A program made the position numbers and the translations under genes. Below, piece by piece: positions 44,213 through 52,713 of a stretch of 64,000 nucleotides of DNA. The notes beneath the pieces are model-generated. The model was given only the letters and a program-made list of their open reading frames with translations. It was not told the origin of the DNA and searched no databases. Every line of letters starts with the position of its first letter. Within the stretch, counting starts at the first letter, position 1. Location: assembly GCF_902806455.1 (NCBI RefSeq), contig NZ_CADCWQ010000001.1:3162001-3226000 (forward strand), written 5' to 3'. Source of the stretch: Virgibacillus doumboii (GTDB lineage: Bacteria; Bacillota; Bacilli; Bacillales; Amphibacillaceae).

Positions 44213-45289
44213 CTAAATTAATTCATCAAGAAGATCTTCAAACGGAAATGGATAAAACTTCATTACTTCTTCCTTTAGATCCTTAGGAAGAAGTTTGGTA
44301 TAAACAGATGTTGTTTTAGGATCTTCATGACCAAGCATCTGCATTAAAAAAGGCTCTTCTATTCCGGATTTCAAACAATTAACAGCAAAGGTATGACGTA
44401 AAGAATGAACAGTATAATCCCTTCCCAAACCGATTTCATCAAACAGCCCTCGTACTAAATATTGGACACTTCGATCCAGCACCTTTTTTTCTCGGGAAAG
44501 TCCTTCATCTTGTGAAAACAAATACCCTTCTATGTCTTGTCTCCATTCGGACACACCACTGATTTTCAGATATTTTAAGATTGACATTTTAACTTCCTCA
44601 AATATAGGAATATATCGTTCCTTATTCCCTTTTCCTTTACGAATAAAAATTAAATCCTCATCGACGTTAAAATCTTTTATCTTCAAGTTTGTCATCTCAC
44701 TCACTCTACACCCGGTACCCAGCATAAATCTAATCATCGCTTTCTTTCGGTATCCATATGTTTTTTGAATAGCTCCGTTTAGCACTTGCTCAACTTGCAC
44801 ATCATTTAAATACCTGGGTAGGGTTGGCGAACTGTGCAACGGTAGCTTGTATCGTACATCTTTTTCCGTATAACCTCTTTCAAACGCAAAACCTAATAAG
44901 CTTCTCATAATTGCCATATATTTATTGATTGTATTCGTTGCCAACTTTTCATTTTTTCTGGGAATACTTTTCTTTAACATTTCAAAAACCATGCTCTCAT
45001 TAACTTCTCCAATCTTTAGTTGAGGATAGGTTGCATCAATAAAGGTCTTTACTCTTTCCAGGAAATTAAGATACGTTGTCAGTGTATTATCACTTCTGCG
45101 GTTAAATTCCCTCAATTTTGTCAGGTTTTCACTATACGCATCTATAACCTGATTAAGAAAATACGTTTTAGCTGGTTCAGATTTATGCTTGTCTTTATTT
45201 TTTACTAACTCGATTAGTTCATCAATCGTGACACCTAATTCCTTGCATAGTGCTTCATAGTCAACGTTCGTTTGTCTTTGTATTGGCAT
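44213..45289 (-). CDS. Tyrosine recombinase, second of the trio
   Basis: About 358 residues from MPIQRQTNVDYEALCKELGV, with GGAGGAAAGG upstream; a start five codons earlier is possible. Catalytic Arg in LGTGCRVSEMTNLKIKDFNV, Lys in RKGKGNKERYIPI, HxxR in TVHSLRHTFAVNCLKS, and LGHEDPKTTSVYTKL with the Tyr nucleophile. Complete XerC/D-like protein. Its start lies within the end of the first recombinase gene, so translation is coupled. RitB position. Confidence 0.88.
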   Translation of the reverse strand: MPIQRQTNVDYEALCKELGVTIDELIELVKNKDKHKSEPAKTYFLNQVIDAYSENLTKLREFNRRSDNTLTTYLNFLERVKTFIDATYPQLKIGEVNESMVFEMLKKSIPRKNEKLATNTINKYMAIMRSLLGFAFERGYTEKDVRYKLPLHSSPTLPRYLNDVQVEQVLNGAIQKTYGYRKKAMIRFMLGTGCRVSEMTNLKIKDFNVDEDLIFIRKGKGNKERYIPIFEEVKMSILKYLKISGVSEWRQDIEGYLFSQDEGLSREKKVLDRSVQYLVRGLFDEIGLGRDYTVHSLRHTFAVNCLKSGIEEPFLMQMLGHEDPKTTSVYTKLLPKDLKEEVMKFYPFPFEDLLDELI

Positions 45290-46613
45290 GAACCTTTCCT
45301 CCATTCTCCTTCAGTGGACTCTTATCCAACGTATTTGCTAATAACCGCTGATTGGAACGATGATAGTAATAGTAAGTTGACTTCCAATCCTTGTGGCCAA
45401 TCGTCTCCGCAACCCTTCTGAAACTGTACTCTTGTAATGCGTTGGTTATGTAGGTATGCCGAAACGCTTTGGCCGGATACCTTGATTCACCAAATGCTTG
45501 TTTATTGGTATGATAAAAAATCGAATTGATCCTACTTGGAGTTATCGGGTGTCCGCTGCAAGTTACAAATAATTTTTGTGTTTCCGGATGATACTGTTCA
45601 CGAACCTCTAGATAATCCTTTATGACTTGGACTACCTTCGTGCTAATTTTTATCGTTCTCTTTGCTGTCTTCTTACACGCAAGAGAAAGTGTTTTTTGAA
45701 CGTTATCAAAATCTCCTATGGATAAATTGGAAACCTCTATTGGTCTGCATCCTGTATCAACGATGATTAAAAAGATGGCCAAATCACGAAAAACATGCTT
45801 TGAGTAATCGTAAATCGTGTCCATCAGTTCAATAATGCTTTCTTTTGGCACGTATTCATTAGCACGTTTTGAGCGGCCTCGCAAATGAAGAGGGATTGTA
45901 TATTTTTGATTAACCAAGTTTTGACTAGTTAGAAATTTTACAAACAATTGAACCGTTCGAAGATATACCGTCGCTGAAGATCTCAGAATTTCCTCCTTTG
46001 TTACGCGGTCGGATAAGGTCCACTCGTAGCCTTTGATTTTTTCAAATAAAAGCTTTTCTTTGTTTTTCTCGCGAAACACATTTATATTTATACCTTCCCT
46101 TTCTAAATACCGCTGGAAGAATACGATTATTTTCTTATTTTCAACCACTCGGTTATCATTTATTTTCAGAAAGTGGAGAAAATCCTCAATAATCACCGGA
46201 AACCGATTGACAGTTTTTGATCTTTTTATGATCCTTTTCCGGTTCCGAGTTCGTTGAACAATAGGGTGCTGTTCAACTAAAGCAAATAATTCGGATTGAA
46301 CAACCCTCCTTTTGTGCAAAAAGGATAGGTATTGCAAAATAACATTGACTTTTTTCTTTAACACCCGCTCAGTATAGTTTTTGTAGCTAGAAATTCGTGC
46401 AAGATATTCTAAATAATCCTGGCATTCAGTAATATCCAGTTCATGCCACTCTTTACCATGGTGCAAGTAGAAATCAACCAAAATGTTTTTAACATGCTGC
46501 TTCATTTCTTTGTTGTTGTTTTGTTTTTCATGAAGAAATTCATTGATAAGGGTATTATTCGCAATAGCTTCTAATGGTAAATCCTCTTGTTGGAACTTAT
46601 TTGCCTGTTCCAA
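45261..46613 (-). CDS. Tyrosine recombinase, first of the trio
   Basis: About 450 residues from a TTG preceded by GGAGGTGA; an open extension to 46673 has no such site. Large N-terminal region (about 1-260), then catalytic Arg in VDTGCRPIEVSNLSIGDFDN, Lys in CKKTAKRTIKIS, RHT in AKAFRHTYITNALQEY, and GHKDWKSTYYYYH with the Tyr. RitA position. The HxxR His is replaced by Ala-Phe-Arg-His (KAFRHTY), an unusual but known spacing among large recombinases. Confidence 0.85.
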   Translation of the reverse strand: MEQANKFQQEDLPLEAIANNTLINEFLHEKQNNNKEMKQHVKNILVDFYLHHGKEWHELDITECQDYLEYLARISSYKNYTERVLKKKVNVILQYLSFLHKRRVVQSELFALVEQHPIVQRTRNRKRIIKRSKTVNRFPVIIEDFLHFLKINDNRVVENKKIIVFFQRYLEREGININVFREKNKEKLLFEKIKGYEWTLSDRVTKEEILRSSATVYLRTVQLFVKFLTSQNLVNQKYTIPLHLRGRSKRANEYVPKESIIELMDTIYDYSKHVFRDLAIFLIIVDTGCRPIEVSNLSIGDFDNVQKTLSLACKKTAKRTIKISTKVVQVIKDYLEVREQYHPETQKLFVTCSGHPITPSRINSIFYHTNKQAFGESRYPAKAFRHTYITNALQEYSFRRVAETIGHKDWKSTYYYYHRSNQRLLANTLDKSPLKENGGKVHANTKTNER

Positions 46614-46673
46614 TTCCTTCACCTCCAAATTTGTTAAATTCTTCGGGTCATATTTATGATAAAATGAAATCAA

Positions 46674-47051
46674 AACTTTGAGTGGAAAAAATAAACATTG
46701 GAAGGCAATAAAAAAATGCCTGGCATTATTTTGCCAAGCATTTCCAGATTTATTCGTGGATTCCCTTTTCTACGAATATTTACTTTATCATGCTAAAGTG
46801 AGTTAAACTTTCTCATTTTTTTGGTTATGAAATCTTAACTGAAAGGAGTGTCGCCAATGGAAATGACAAAACTATTCAATTATTTCAATTTTTATAATAA
46901 CATAAATACTTGGCGATTTCTATATTTTTTTTCAAATATTTTATTTAGTCATATCATAACCTTAATAATGAAAAAACATATGGTTGGACTCCACGGGGTT
47001 TAACCAAGAGATAATGCTTAATGCATTGTATGATTTTCCTTGGTGATAAGT
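46674..47051. other. Right end of the recombinase trio and following gap
   Basis: Contains a hairpin AATGCCTGGCA/TGCCAAGCATT at 46709-46741 and the right candidate terminal repeat (46906-46918). A possible 48-codon frame is listed separately. Otherwise AT-rich and empty. Confidence 0.4.
46857..47003 (+). CDS. Possible 48-residue peptide
   Basis: ATG preceded by GAAAGGAGTG at good spacing. The product, MEMTKLFNYFNFYNNINTWR then hydrophobic FLYFFSNILFSHIITLIM, could cross the membrane once. It overlaps the candidate end of the RIT element. No homology known to me; the ribosome site is the only support. Confidence 0.25.
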   Translation: MEMTKLFNYFNFYNNINTWRFLYFFSNILFSHIITLIMKKHMVGLHGV

Positions 47052-47903
47052 ATGGAAGAGCCAAGGTCTGAAATCGACATGGTTTTAAGCGTAATAAACC
47101 AACAGATGAAAGAAGAAGACTTTTTTAATAAGATCTCAGATGCCGATGGAAGATTAATTGTTGATTCAATGGCGTTACAGTACCTCAAGCAAAAACCTTC
47201 TTTATTAAAAAAGTTCTTACTTTCGTTATCTGTTGAAGGACGTATAAAAATACTTTTCTTAAAAGAAATGTTAGGAATGACACAAAGTGATTTTATTGCG
47301 AGATATGGTGTTACTTCCAAATATATTCAGTTCCTGAAAGGGCAGGACCAATATACTGAAAAGAAACCTAAAGCAAGCATACGAGACGTTACAAAAGCGA
47401 ATGAACCACGAGATGATATACTTGCGACGATAGCCACTTTTACAAGAGTCCCTTTAACCTTACTAAAAAATGGAAAGCCTTTGCTAAATGATTGGCACTT
47501 TGACCATTTTAAACTACTACCTGATGCTCAGCTTACATTAGAAGAGCTCATTGACTATTTAAAATCAACTGAAGAAAACGCACAATTCTTTAATAATAAA
47601 AAACGTCATACACGCCCCCATTTTGATTATATCTATGACGTAAGAGGAATCATTTTACACCATTCCTCTACAAGTATTTATATACGAGCCTCTGTTTGGG
47701 AGCGTGGTGGATTTGTTGTAGAATTTTTTGGTAAATATAATCAATTAAATGATTTTGTTAAGGTCAAATCATCGTTAGAGGGATTTGAACCTCTCGAAGT
47801 CGGATATTGTCGAACGGTTATAGAGAATCACGCTCATATGATGGTTGTTGCCAAAAGCCATGCAAATCAATTTACTTATCCGATAGAATTTAAACGATTC
47901 TAA
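47052..47903 (+). CDS. Protein of unknown function with an internal helix-turn-helix
   Basis: About 283 residues from an ATG with TTGGTGAT upstream. Around residue 75-100 it has LKEMLGMTQSDFIARYGVTS then KYIQFLKG, which fits a helix-turn-helix. The rest is mixed (HFDYIYDVRGIILHHSSTSI, RASVWERGGFVVEFFGKYNQ) and has no family I know. It is followed by a strong terminator and lies in an array of recombination-related genes after the RIT element; a regulator or target-site protein is possible. Confidence 0.6.
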   Translation: MEEPRSEIDMVLSVINQQMKEEDFFNKISDADGRLIVDSMALQYLKQKPSLLKKFLLSLSVEGRIKILFLKEMLGMTQSDFIARYGVTSKYIQFLKGQDQYTEKKPKASIRDVTKANEPRDDILATIATFTRVPLTLLKNGKPLLNDWHFDHFKLLPDAQLTLEELIDYLKSTEENAQFFNNKKRHTRPHFDYIYDVRGIILHHSSTSIYIRASVWERGGFVVEFFGKYNQLNDFVKVKSSLEGFEPLEVGYCRTVIENHAHMMVVAKSHANQFTYPIEFKRF

Positions 47904-47909
47904 CCAAAA

Positions 47910-47941
47910 AAAGGGTTGAACTCAGAGGAGTTCAACCCTTT
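47910..47941 (+). terminator. Rho-independent terminator
   Basis: AAAGGGTTGAACTC-AGAG-GAGTTCAACCCTTT, a perfect 14-bp stem, immediately after the stop of the preceding gene. Confidence 0.85.
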
Positions 47942-47987
47942 GATTATTAATTTTTCTGCCAATCCTCTAATTATGAGGAGGGTTACT

Positions 47988-48128
47988 ATGAGTGAAAAGG
48001 TAAAATTAAATAAAGTAAGTGAACTTGAGAAAAGAAAGAAAGCTATAGGGATATTGGAAACGTGGTTAAGAGAACACGGGGAATCGGATAATTATATATC
48101 GTATTGTAAAGAAAGGAAAAGTCGATAA
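47988..48128 (+). CDS. Small charged protein
   Basis: 46 residues, MSEKVKLNKVSELEKRKKAI then GILETWLREHGESDN, with GAGGAGGG seven bases upstream. Helical and basic. It lies 53 bases before an excisionase-like gene and probably shares its transcript. Unknown function. Confidence 0.55.
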   Translation: MSEKVKLNKVSELEKRKKAIGILETWLREHGESDNYISYCKERKSR

Positions 48129-48181
48129 AATTTACAGCCTAATACTATTTTTTTCAAAAATTATTAAGGAGGTTTATTATC

Positions 48182-48418
48182 ATGAAAAGTACCAAAAAAC
48201 AAAAGTATACCACTTGGGAGTCATTACCCGAAACCTTAACAGCCCTGGATATATCACAATTCCTCCGGATTTCAAGAAGAAGAGTTTACGAATTGTTTCA
48301 AATACATGTTGATAACGGTGGCATTCCAAACTTTGAGATAGGTGCCTCTAAAAGAGTAGATAAGAACGATTTTAAAAATTGGATTTCACAGAAAAAAGAT
48401 ACATCTAAGCAAACTTAG
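48182..48418 (+). CDS. Excisionase-like helix-turn-helix protein
   Basis: 78 residues. TALDISQFLRISRRRVYELF, then GGIPNFEIGASKRVDKNDFK and NWISQKK. This is the HTH_17/Xis layout: a winged helix with the I/F-P-x-x-x-x-G-x-x-x-R-V-x-x-x-D-F wing. AAGGAGG upstream. Such proteins bind att-site repeats and steer integrases toward excision. It may act with the RIT recombinases or with an integrase of the larger island outside the window. Confidence 0.8.
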   Translation: MKSTKKQKYTTWESLPETLTALDISQFLRISRRRVYELFQIHVDNGGIPNFEIGASKRVDKNDFKNWISQKKDTSKQT

Positions 48419-48481
48419 TTTTTTACAAATCCAAAACTCGTTAGATACTTTCATAATAAGGATAAACTTTGATTTTATTGT

Positions 48482-48526
48482 TAAAAGCGACGTTGTGCTC
48501 AATCGTAAATAAAAACGTCGCTTTTA
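48482..48526. terminator. Terminator hairpin
   Basis: TAAAAGCGACGTT and AACGTCGCTTTTA, 13 bp with a 19-base loop, followed by TTTT. Confidence 0.75.
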
Positions 48527-48651
48527 TTTTAAAGTACAATTTCAATATCAAATTGGGAACTACCATCAAATATTGTTTATACATATAAAATGTTATATTT
48601 TCTGGATTATTGCTAATAATACCTTAAAAAGTCAAAAAAAGAGGTATTAAG

Positions 48652-49044
48652 ATGATTAAAGGCATTAAATTAGGGTTATCGTACAATCAAAAATCGATTC
48701 AGTCTATTGAACAAAATATAGAACAGGCGAATCAGGTTGAAAGATATTGCAAATCAAATAATATTAAACTTATAAGAAGGTATAGTGATTATGGGTCTCC
48801 AACACTTAATTTAATGAGACCAGGATTAAATGAATTATTGAAGTTCCTTGCAAATACAGACAATACAATTGATATTGTTATATTTAATTCCGTGGACCGT
48901 TTAGAAAGGGATTTTAGAAGAATAAATACAGTATTACCAAAAATAAATAAGTATGCCAATGAGGTAATTATTATAAAAAAGCACCCGAGTAAAACTCAAT
49001 TTAGTAAATCTAATATTTTTTACGAGAAACCTTACTCTAACTAA
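48652..49044 (+). CDS. Short serine-recombinase catalytic-domain protein
   Basis: 130 residues matching only the resolvase catalytic domain: QVERYCKSNNIKLIRRYSDY, MRPGLNELLKFLA, DIVIFNSVDRLERDFRRIN. The RPGL and DRLxRD arginine motifs are kept. The N-terminal YxRxS is altered to LGLSYNQKS: Ser10 may be the nucleophile but the first catalytic Arg is Gly8. No DNA-binding domain follows. Either a regulatory or dead truncated recombinase. A GGTATTAAG region lies before the ATG. Confidence 0.65.
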   Translation: MIKGIKLGLSYNQKSIQSIEQNIEQANQVERYCKSNNIKLIRRYSDYGSPTLNLMRPGLNELLKFLANTDNTIDIVIFNSVDRLERDFRRINTVLPKINKYANEVIIIKKHPSKTQFSKSNIFYEKPYSN

Positions 49045-49586
49045 CTAATTGATGAAGTTGAATAATTACTATAAACATTCGAAAAAATCATCACCTTCTA
49101 GTTATTCTTTCCATTGTATTCTCTCCTATTATTCATATAAACATATCCTATAACAAGACTTAGAAAATTGCTTCGATGTACAGCTAATATTGAACAAGTG
49201 TGATTACAATCATTAACAGCATTCACCAGTAGGATTTATAAAAGTTCGATCAATGCCTCATAACAACATATATTGCGGACATAGTCAGAACCCATTTTAA
49301 GAAAAGGATTGATCAAAATGGTTCCATTTTAATTTTGAGTCGCCTTGCAAAAGGATAATAGAGCTTTGACCTTGCTTATTACATCAATAAAATTCAGTAC
49401 TATCGTTTTAAATATCCCTTAATATTTTATTCTTTTCACCGATAATAAGTAAGGAATTAACATAGTTCAATATGAACGAAATTCGAAATAAGTAACCCAA
49501 CTAAATAGTGAAAGCTATTTGGTGTGGTAAATGCTCTGGAAAAACTAAATAATACCGACTAAACTCTTAACTCAGATTGGAATGAG
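49045..49586. other. Non-coding stretch
   Basis: 540 bp, AT-rich. I see no gene, repeat or strong hairpin. Confidence 0.4.
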
Positions 49587-49808
49587 ATGATAATGACAAA
49601 ATATGGATCTTGTACATACTGTGGAAAAATTGAAGAATTAATCAATGGTATTTGTAATGAATGTTACGATGAAGAAATTAATCATTTAAAAGTAGTAAAA
49701 AACTATTTATTAAATAATCCTCATTCAAACGCGATGGAAATCTCATTATCAACAGATATACCCATCGATAAAATTACTCGCTTGATTAAAAAAGGTACAA
49801 TAATGTAA
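49587..49808 (+). CDS. Small zinc-ribbon plus HTH protein resembling the YvyF N-terminus
   Basis: 73 residues (71 from the second ATG). CTYCGKIEELINGICNECYD has two CxxC pairs for zinc. Then VVKNYLLNNPHSNAMEISLS, TDIPIDKITRLIKKGTIM forms a small HTH-like region. This order is that of the TIGR03826/YvyF flagellar-operon family, but the long C-terminal part is missing. It stands alone with a terminator 200 bases downstream. Confidence 0.6.
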   Translation: MIMTKYGSCTYCGKIEELINGICNECYDEEINHLKVVKNYLLNNPHSNAMEISLSTDIPIDKITRLIKKGTIM

Positions 49809-50400
49809 ATCGATAAATTCTTTTTAAAACACATAAATATCCAACTCTTATTATTGTTAAAAAGCTAGTTACTAGTTATACTAAGGAAACAAACCTAACT
49901 AATAGCACTAACTACAGACTACGTCATTTTTAGCATATTGTAATAACCACTGCATATAAAGCACAGAATGCGGGTATGCTAAAGAAGGATCCCCCTCTTA
50001 CCATAAATGTTGGGACTTTCGCTTGCTAGTAAAGTGAAAGTCTTTTTTCTTTTTAATCTGTTTAATTTTTTTATCTTCATATTCTCCAAATCAATCTTTT
50101 GGTAAATTAATGGAATTAATCAGAGACATATGAGAATAGTTATTCTCAAAATCATGTAAAGAGTAATAGAGTCTTTAATTGTTTCAGCTCTTTCCAAGGG
50201 TTAATGTGGTCACTATGGAAATCACATCCATAATTAACTTGTAGCGGAACCATAGCTAGCTATTAATTGTCGCTTACATTTTGTTAGTTAAGTAAAAGAT
50301 GAGTAAGTTATTTTCTTTATCAAGTACTGTCATTTTTAGTTTATTAAGATTGCACAACAAACCCCCACCCTTTTATGATGGGAGCTTGTTCTGATACTTT
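49809..50400. other. Non-coding stretch with one terminator
   Basis: No gene supported. A plus-strand terminator is at 50014-50048. The right end (50360-50400) holds CAAGCTCCC and GGGGGTTTG on the minus strand, able to pair, followed by TTGTTG; this is probably the HU gene terminator. Confidence 0.45.
50014..50048 (+). terminator. Rho-independent terminator, plus direction
   Basis: GACTTTC and GAAAGTC around a 15-base loop, then TTTTTTC. Confidence 0.6.
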
Positions 50401-50673
50401 TTAATTTACTAATTCTTTCAATGCTTTCCCAGGTTTAAATGCAGGAGCATTTGTTGCAGCAATTTGAATTTCTTTCCCAGTTTGTGGATTTCGTCCTTTT
50501 CTTGCAGAGCGTTCTCGAATTTCAAAATTCCCAAATCCAATAAGCTGCACTTTATCTTTGTTTTTAAGTGCCTCAGTAATAGATTCAAATACTGCATCTA
50601 CCGCTTTAGCTGAATCTTTTTTTGTAAGTTCTGTCGAGGCTGAAACAGCTTTAACTAATTCTGTTTTATTCAT
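50401..50673 (-). CDS. hup: HU-family DNA-binding protein
   Basis: 90 residues beginning [20 protein letters not shown] with AAGGAAGGTG upstream; an open extension to 50727 is not needed. [20 protein letters not shown] and [26 protein letters not shown] arm and the GKALKELVN end are diagnostic. It bends DNA as a dimer. Being in an accessory region it is probably an additional HU copy; HU can also assist integrase and excisionase complexes. Confidence 0.95.
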   Translation of the reverse strand: MNKTELVKAVSASTELTKKDSAKAVDAVFESITEALKNKDKVQLIGFGNFEIRERSARKGRNPQTGKEIQIAATNAPAFKPGKALKELVN

Positions 50674-51308
50674 CGTTAAACACCTTCCTTTTTTAAGAAC
50701 TTGCTTAAATAATACTATATTTGCCAAAAGATGACAAAAGTTTATATTAACGTGGAGTGGAAATATATTTCGAATTAAATCATAAACCCTTAATTGGATT
50801 TTGTATATCCTATACCTTTAGGGAAACCTGGATAATTCTGTTGCCTATTAATGTCTATTGTAATTAGTGTTTTTTCTACCTGTAACAATTTGTCTTTCTT
50901 TTTGTTCAGGATATGTTACTCAATGTCCGCTTCGACAAAATAAAAACTTATCTGATAGTATCGTGATTAAAAACTGGTTCCGGATTTTTCATAGGTTTTG
51001 TTCCTAATTGTTGTTTCTCAATCATTGCAATTGTCCAATTAATTCCTTTACAATCATTTTGTCAACCGACTTAACAAAGACGCATTATTATTTCTCCCGT
51101 TTGTTCGTTTAATAAAGTGTTCATATGGTCCTCCACTTGTTCTGAGTAAACCAATATTCCCTTTCAAATAGAAAACCCCAAAATAAGCACGAAGACAGCA
51201 ATCTTCATGTTATTTTGAGGTTATGCCCTTGCAATTTATTTTTCTAATTAGATTATACTTCATGGTTATAAAAAATAGTAATTCCTAGAATTCTAACACC
51301 ATATATTC
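50674..51308. other. Non-coding stretch with a long hairpin
   Basis: No gene supported. Fragments on the minus strand (MNTLLNEQTGEIIMRL) end quickly in stops and may be gene debris. A long imperfect hairpin at 51174-51222 is listed separately. Confidence 0.4.
51174..51222 (-). terminator. Long imperfect hairpin
   Basis: AACCCCAAAATAAGCACGAAGA pairs with TCTTCATGTTATTTTGAGGTT-type arm around CAGCAA, three mismatches in about 22 bp; TTTTC follows on the minus strand. It lies downstream of the zinc-motif gene. Confidence 0.6.
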
Positions 51309-51581
51309 TTATCTAGTAACAATATCTTCATTAGCAGCTTCTTGGTATTGCTGAACGATGTAAATAAACAAAACTTCATGAGATTCAATCGTTTTCAACA
51401 CGTAATCCTCTATAATAAGACCATTCCTATACGGAATTTCGTCACCGCAATATTGACAACGGTGATATGGAATTCTTTTAACTATAATCACATGACCTTT
51501 AGGATTAATGTATTTCTTTGTTTTGAATACCTGGAATATTTCTGTTTTACATATACTGCAAAATCCATCCGCGTTTTCCAT
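51309..51581 (-). CDS. Small zinc-motif protein (YgiT/MqsA N-terminus-like)
   Basis: 90 residues from MENADGFCSICKTEIFQVFK, with GGAGGG upstream; a longer frame to 51614 lacks a site. CSIC and CQYC form two CxxC pairs 33 residues apart, as in YgiT-type zinc-finger antitoxins. A helical C-terminus (IIEDYVLKTIESHEVLFIYI) follows, not the MqsA HTH. No toxin gene is adjacent. Function open. Confidence 0.55.
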   Translation of the reverse strand: MENADGFCSICKTEIFQVFKTKKYINPKGHVIIVKRIPYHRCQYCGDEIPYRNGLIIEDYVLKTIESHEVLFIYIVQQYQEAANEDIVTR

Positions 51582-51981
51582 TGTAGTGTACCCTCCAGGA
51601 TGACTATATAACATGAAATGTGAAATCGCAATTAAAAGTGTTCTGAATATAATAAAGATGGGAAAAAGGATGTTGTTCTTTAAAAGTGGGCAAATTTGCT
51701 TCTTGTGAAGAGTATTTTTGGAAAGGTAAATCTGGCTGATTGTTGAACAAAAGGATCATTTTCACAAAACATTTTATCAAACTTTAATATATCTATTGTT
51801 CTTTATTTCTAACAATCAATCTTCATTAAAAATTATTAAACTTTATTTCAATGTCACAGCTGTTTCATTTTATTGTCACAATTCTATTAATCAATATGGT
51901 ATTAAAACCGCTATAATTGTTTTAAAGTATTCAAAGTAGTATATTAGTTTTTAAGATTTCATGAAAGATAAGGAGCCTTAT
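51582..51981. other. Non-coding stretch upstream of the Spo0E-like gene
   Basis: 400 bp without a gene. TATAAT occurs about 70 bases before the Spo0E-like start (near 51912) but I see no good -35. Confidence 0.4.
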
Positions 51982-52149
51982 ATGTCACAGTCAGCCAACA
52001 ATAAGGTGAATTTAACACACCTTATTGAACAAAAAAGAGAGCAAATGTTTAAAACAGCAGCTACTCATGGTATGAATCATCAATTAACCCTAAAGTGTAG
52101 CCAAGAACTTGATAAGTTAATTCTTGAATATCAAAAACTATCAATTTAA
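51982..52149 (+). CDS. Spo0E-like aspartyl-phosphate phosphatase
   Basis: 55 residues from MSQSANNKVNLTHLIEQKRE with AAGGAGCC upstream. The pattern LIEQKREQMFKTAATHGMNH, then SQELDKLILEYQK contains the SxELD signature of the Spo0E family. These two-helix proteins dephosphorylate Spo0A~P and so delay sporulation. The length is normal. It supports an endospore-forming host. Confidence 0.88.
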   Translation: MSQSANNKVNLTHLIEQKREQMFKTAATHGMNHQLTLKCSQELDKLILEYQKLSI

Positions 52150-52713
52150 TAATAGGTTTTTGGACATCCATTTTATACAAGAGCCATAATAGTTTTTATC
52201 ATCCAAGATTCCCATTATTCTCTTAGGGTAACCGTCTGATTTCCATTTTGTCTACGTGGTTAAAATTATTTTTTTGTATTCATCGATGGCTTTATTCCTT
52301 CAACTGTTAAAACATCACCAAGTGTTGTTACATCCAGATTCAAAACACGTCCTGCCTTTTTCAATATTTCCTAAATAAGTTGAGGTCAGACTAATGGGGG
52401 TCGGCTACCATCTTTATAAATGTGGTTTAATATTTCCTAAGACAACTGAATTATCAAACGTTCTATTGTTTTCAAATCAAACCGAATATATGGAAACAGT
52501 ACTTATGTAATTCCATGAAATGCATATCATAAATTATTAGTTTTATTTGTTTCAGCGCCTCCATTTTATCAATTCAAATACTAATTTATAAATCTAAAAT
52601 AATCTTGGTGACAACCATCGACAATAATCTCTAAAGTCCCATTCCAAATCCGGGACTTTTGTATTACAATGTCCTTAATTACATTGTAAAATAACTAATA
52701 ATGGGGTGATTTT
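52150..52713. other. Non-coding stretch with one gene remnant
   Basis: Apart from the minus-strand fragment at 52273-52376 nothing is recognisable. GAGGTGATTTT-like bases (GGGGTGATTTT) immediately precede the c-di-GMP gene and serve as its ribosome site. Confidence 0.4.
52273..52376 (-). pseudogene. Fragment of an unknown gene
   Basis: The minus strand reads EILKKAGRVLNLDVTTLGDV then LTVEGIKPSMNTKK and a stop. It is coding-like but has no start, and is preceded by stops in all frames. Too short to name. Confidence 0.35.

Larger units (their letters stand above)
43116..46918 (-). mobile_element. Recombinase-in-trio (RIT-like) element
   Basis: Three consecutive, overlapping or nearly touching tyrosine recombinase genes on one strand. 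Candidate terminal inverted repeats: AATCGCCAAATAT at the left (43116-43128) and, read on the minus strand, AATCGCCAAGTAT at the right (46906-46918), 12 of 13 identical. The size, about 3.8 kb, fits RIT elements. The boundaries are my reading and could be shifted; no target duplication was found. Confidence 0.65.

Noticed and set aside
43237..46673. Tn554-type TnpA/TnpB/TnpC transposon
   Set aside because: Tn554 has a much larger TnpB and a small non-recombinase TnpC; here all three proteins are full tyrosine recombinases, as in RIT elements.
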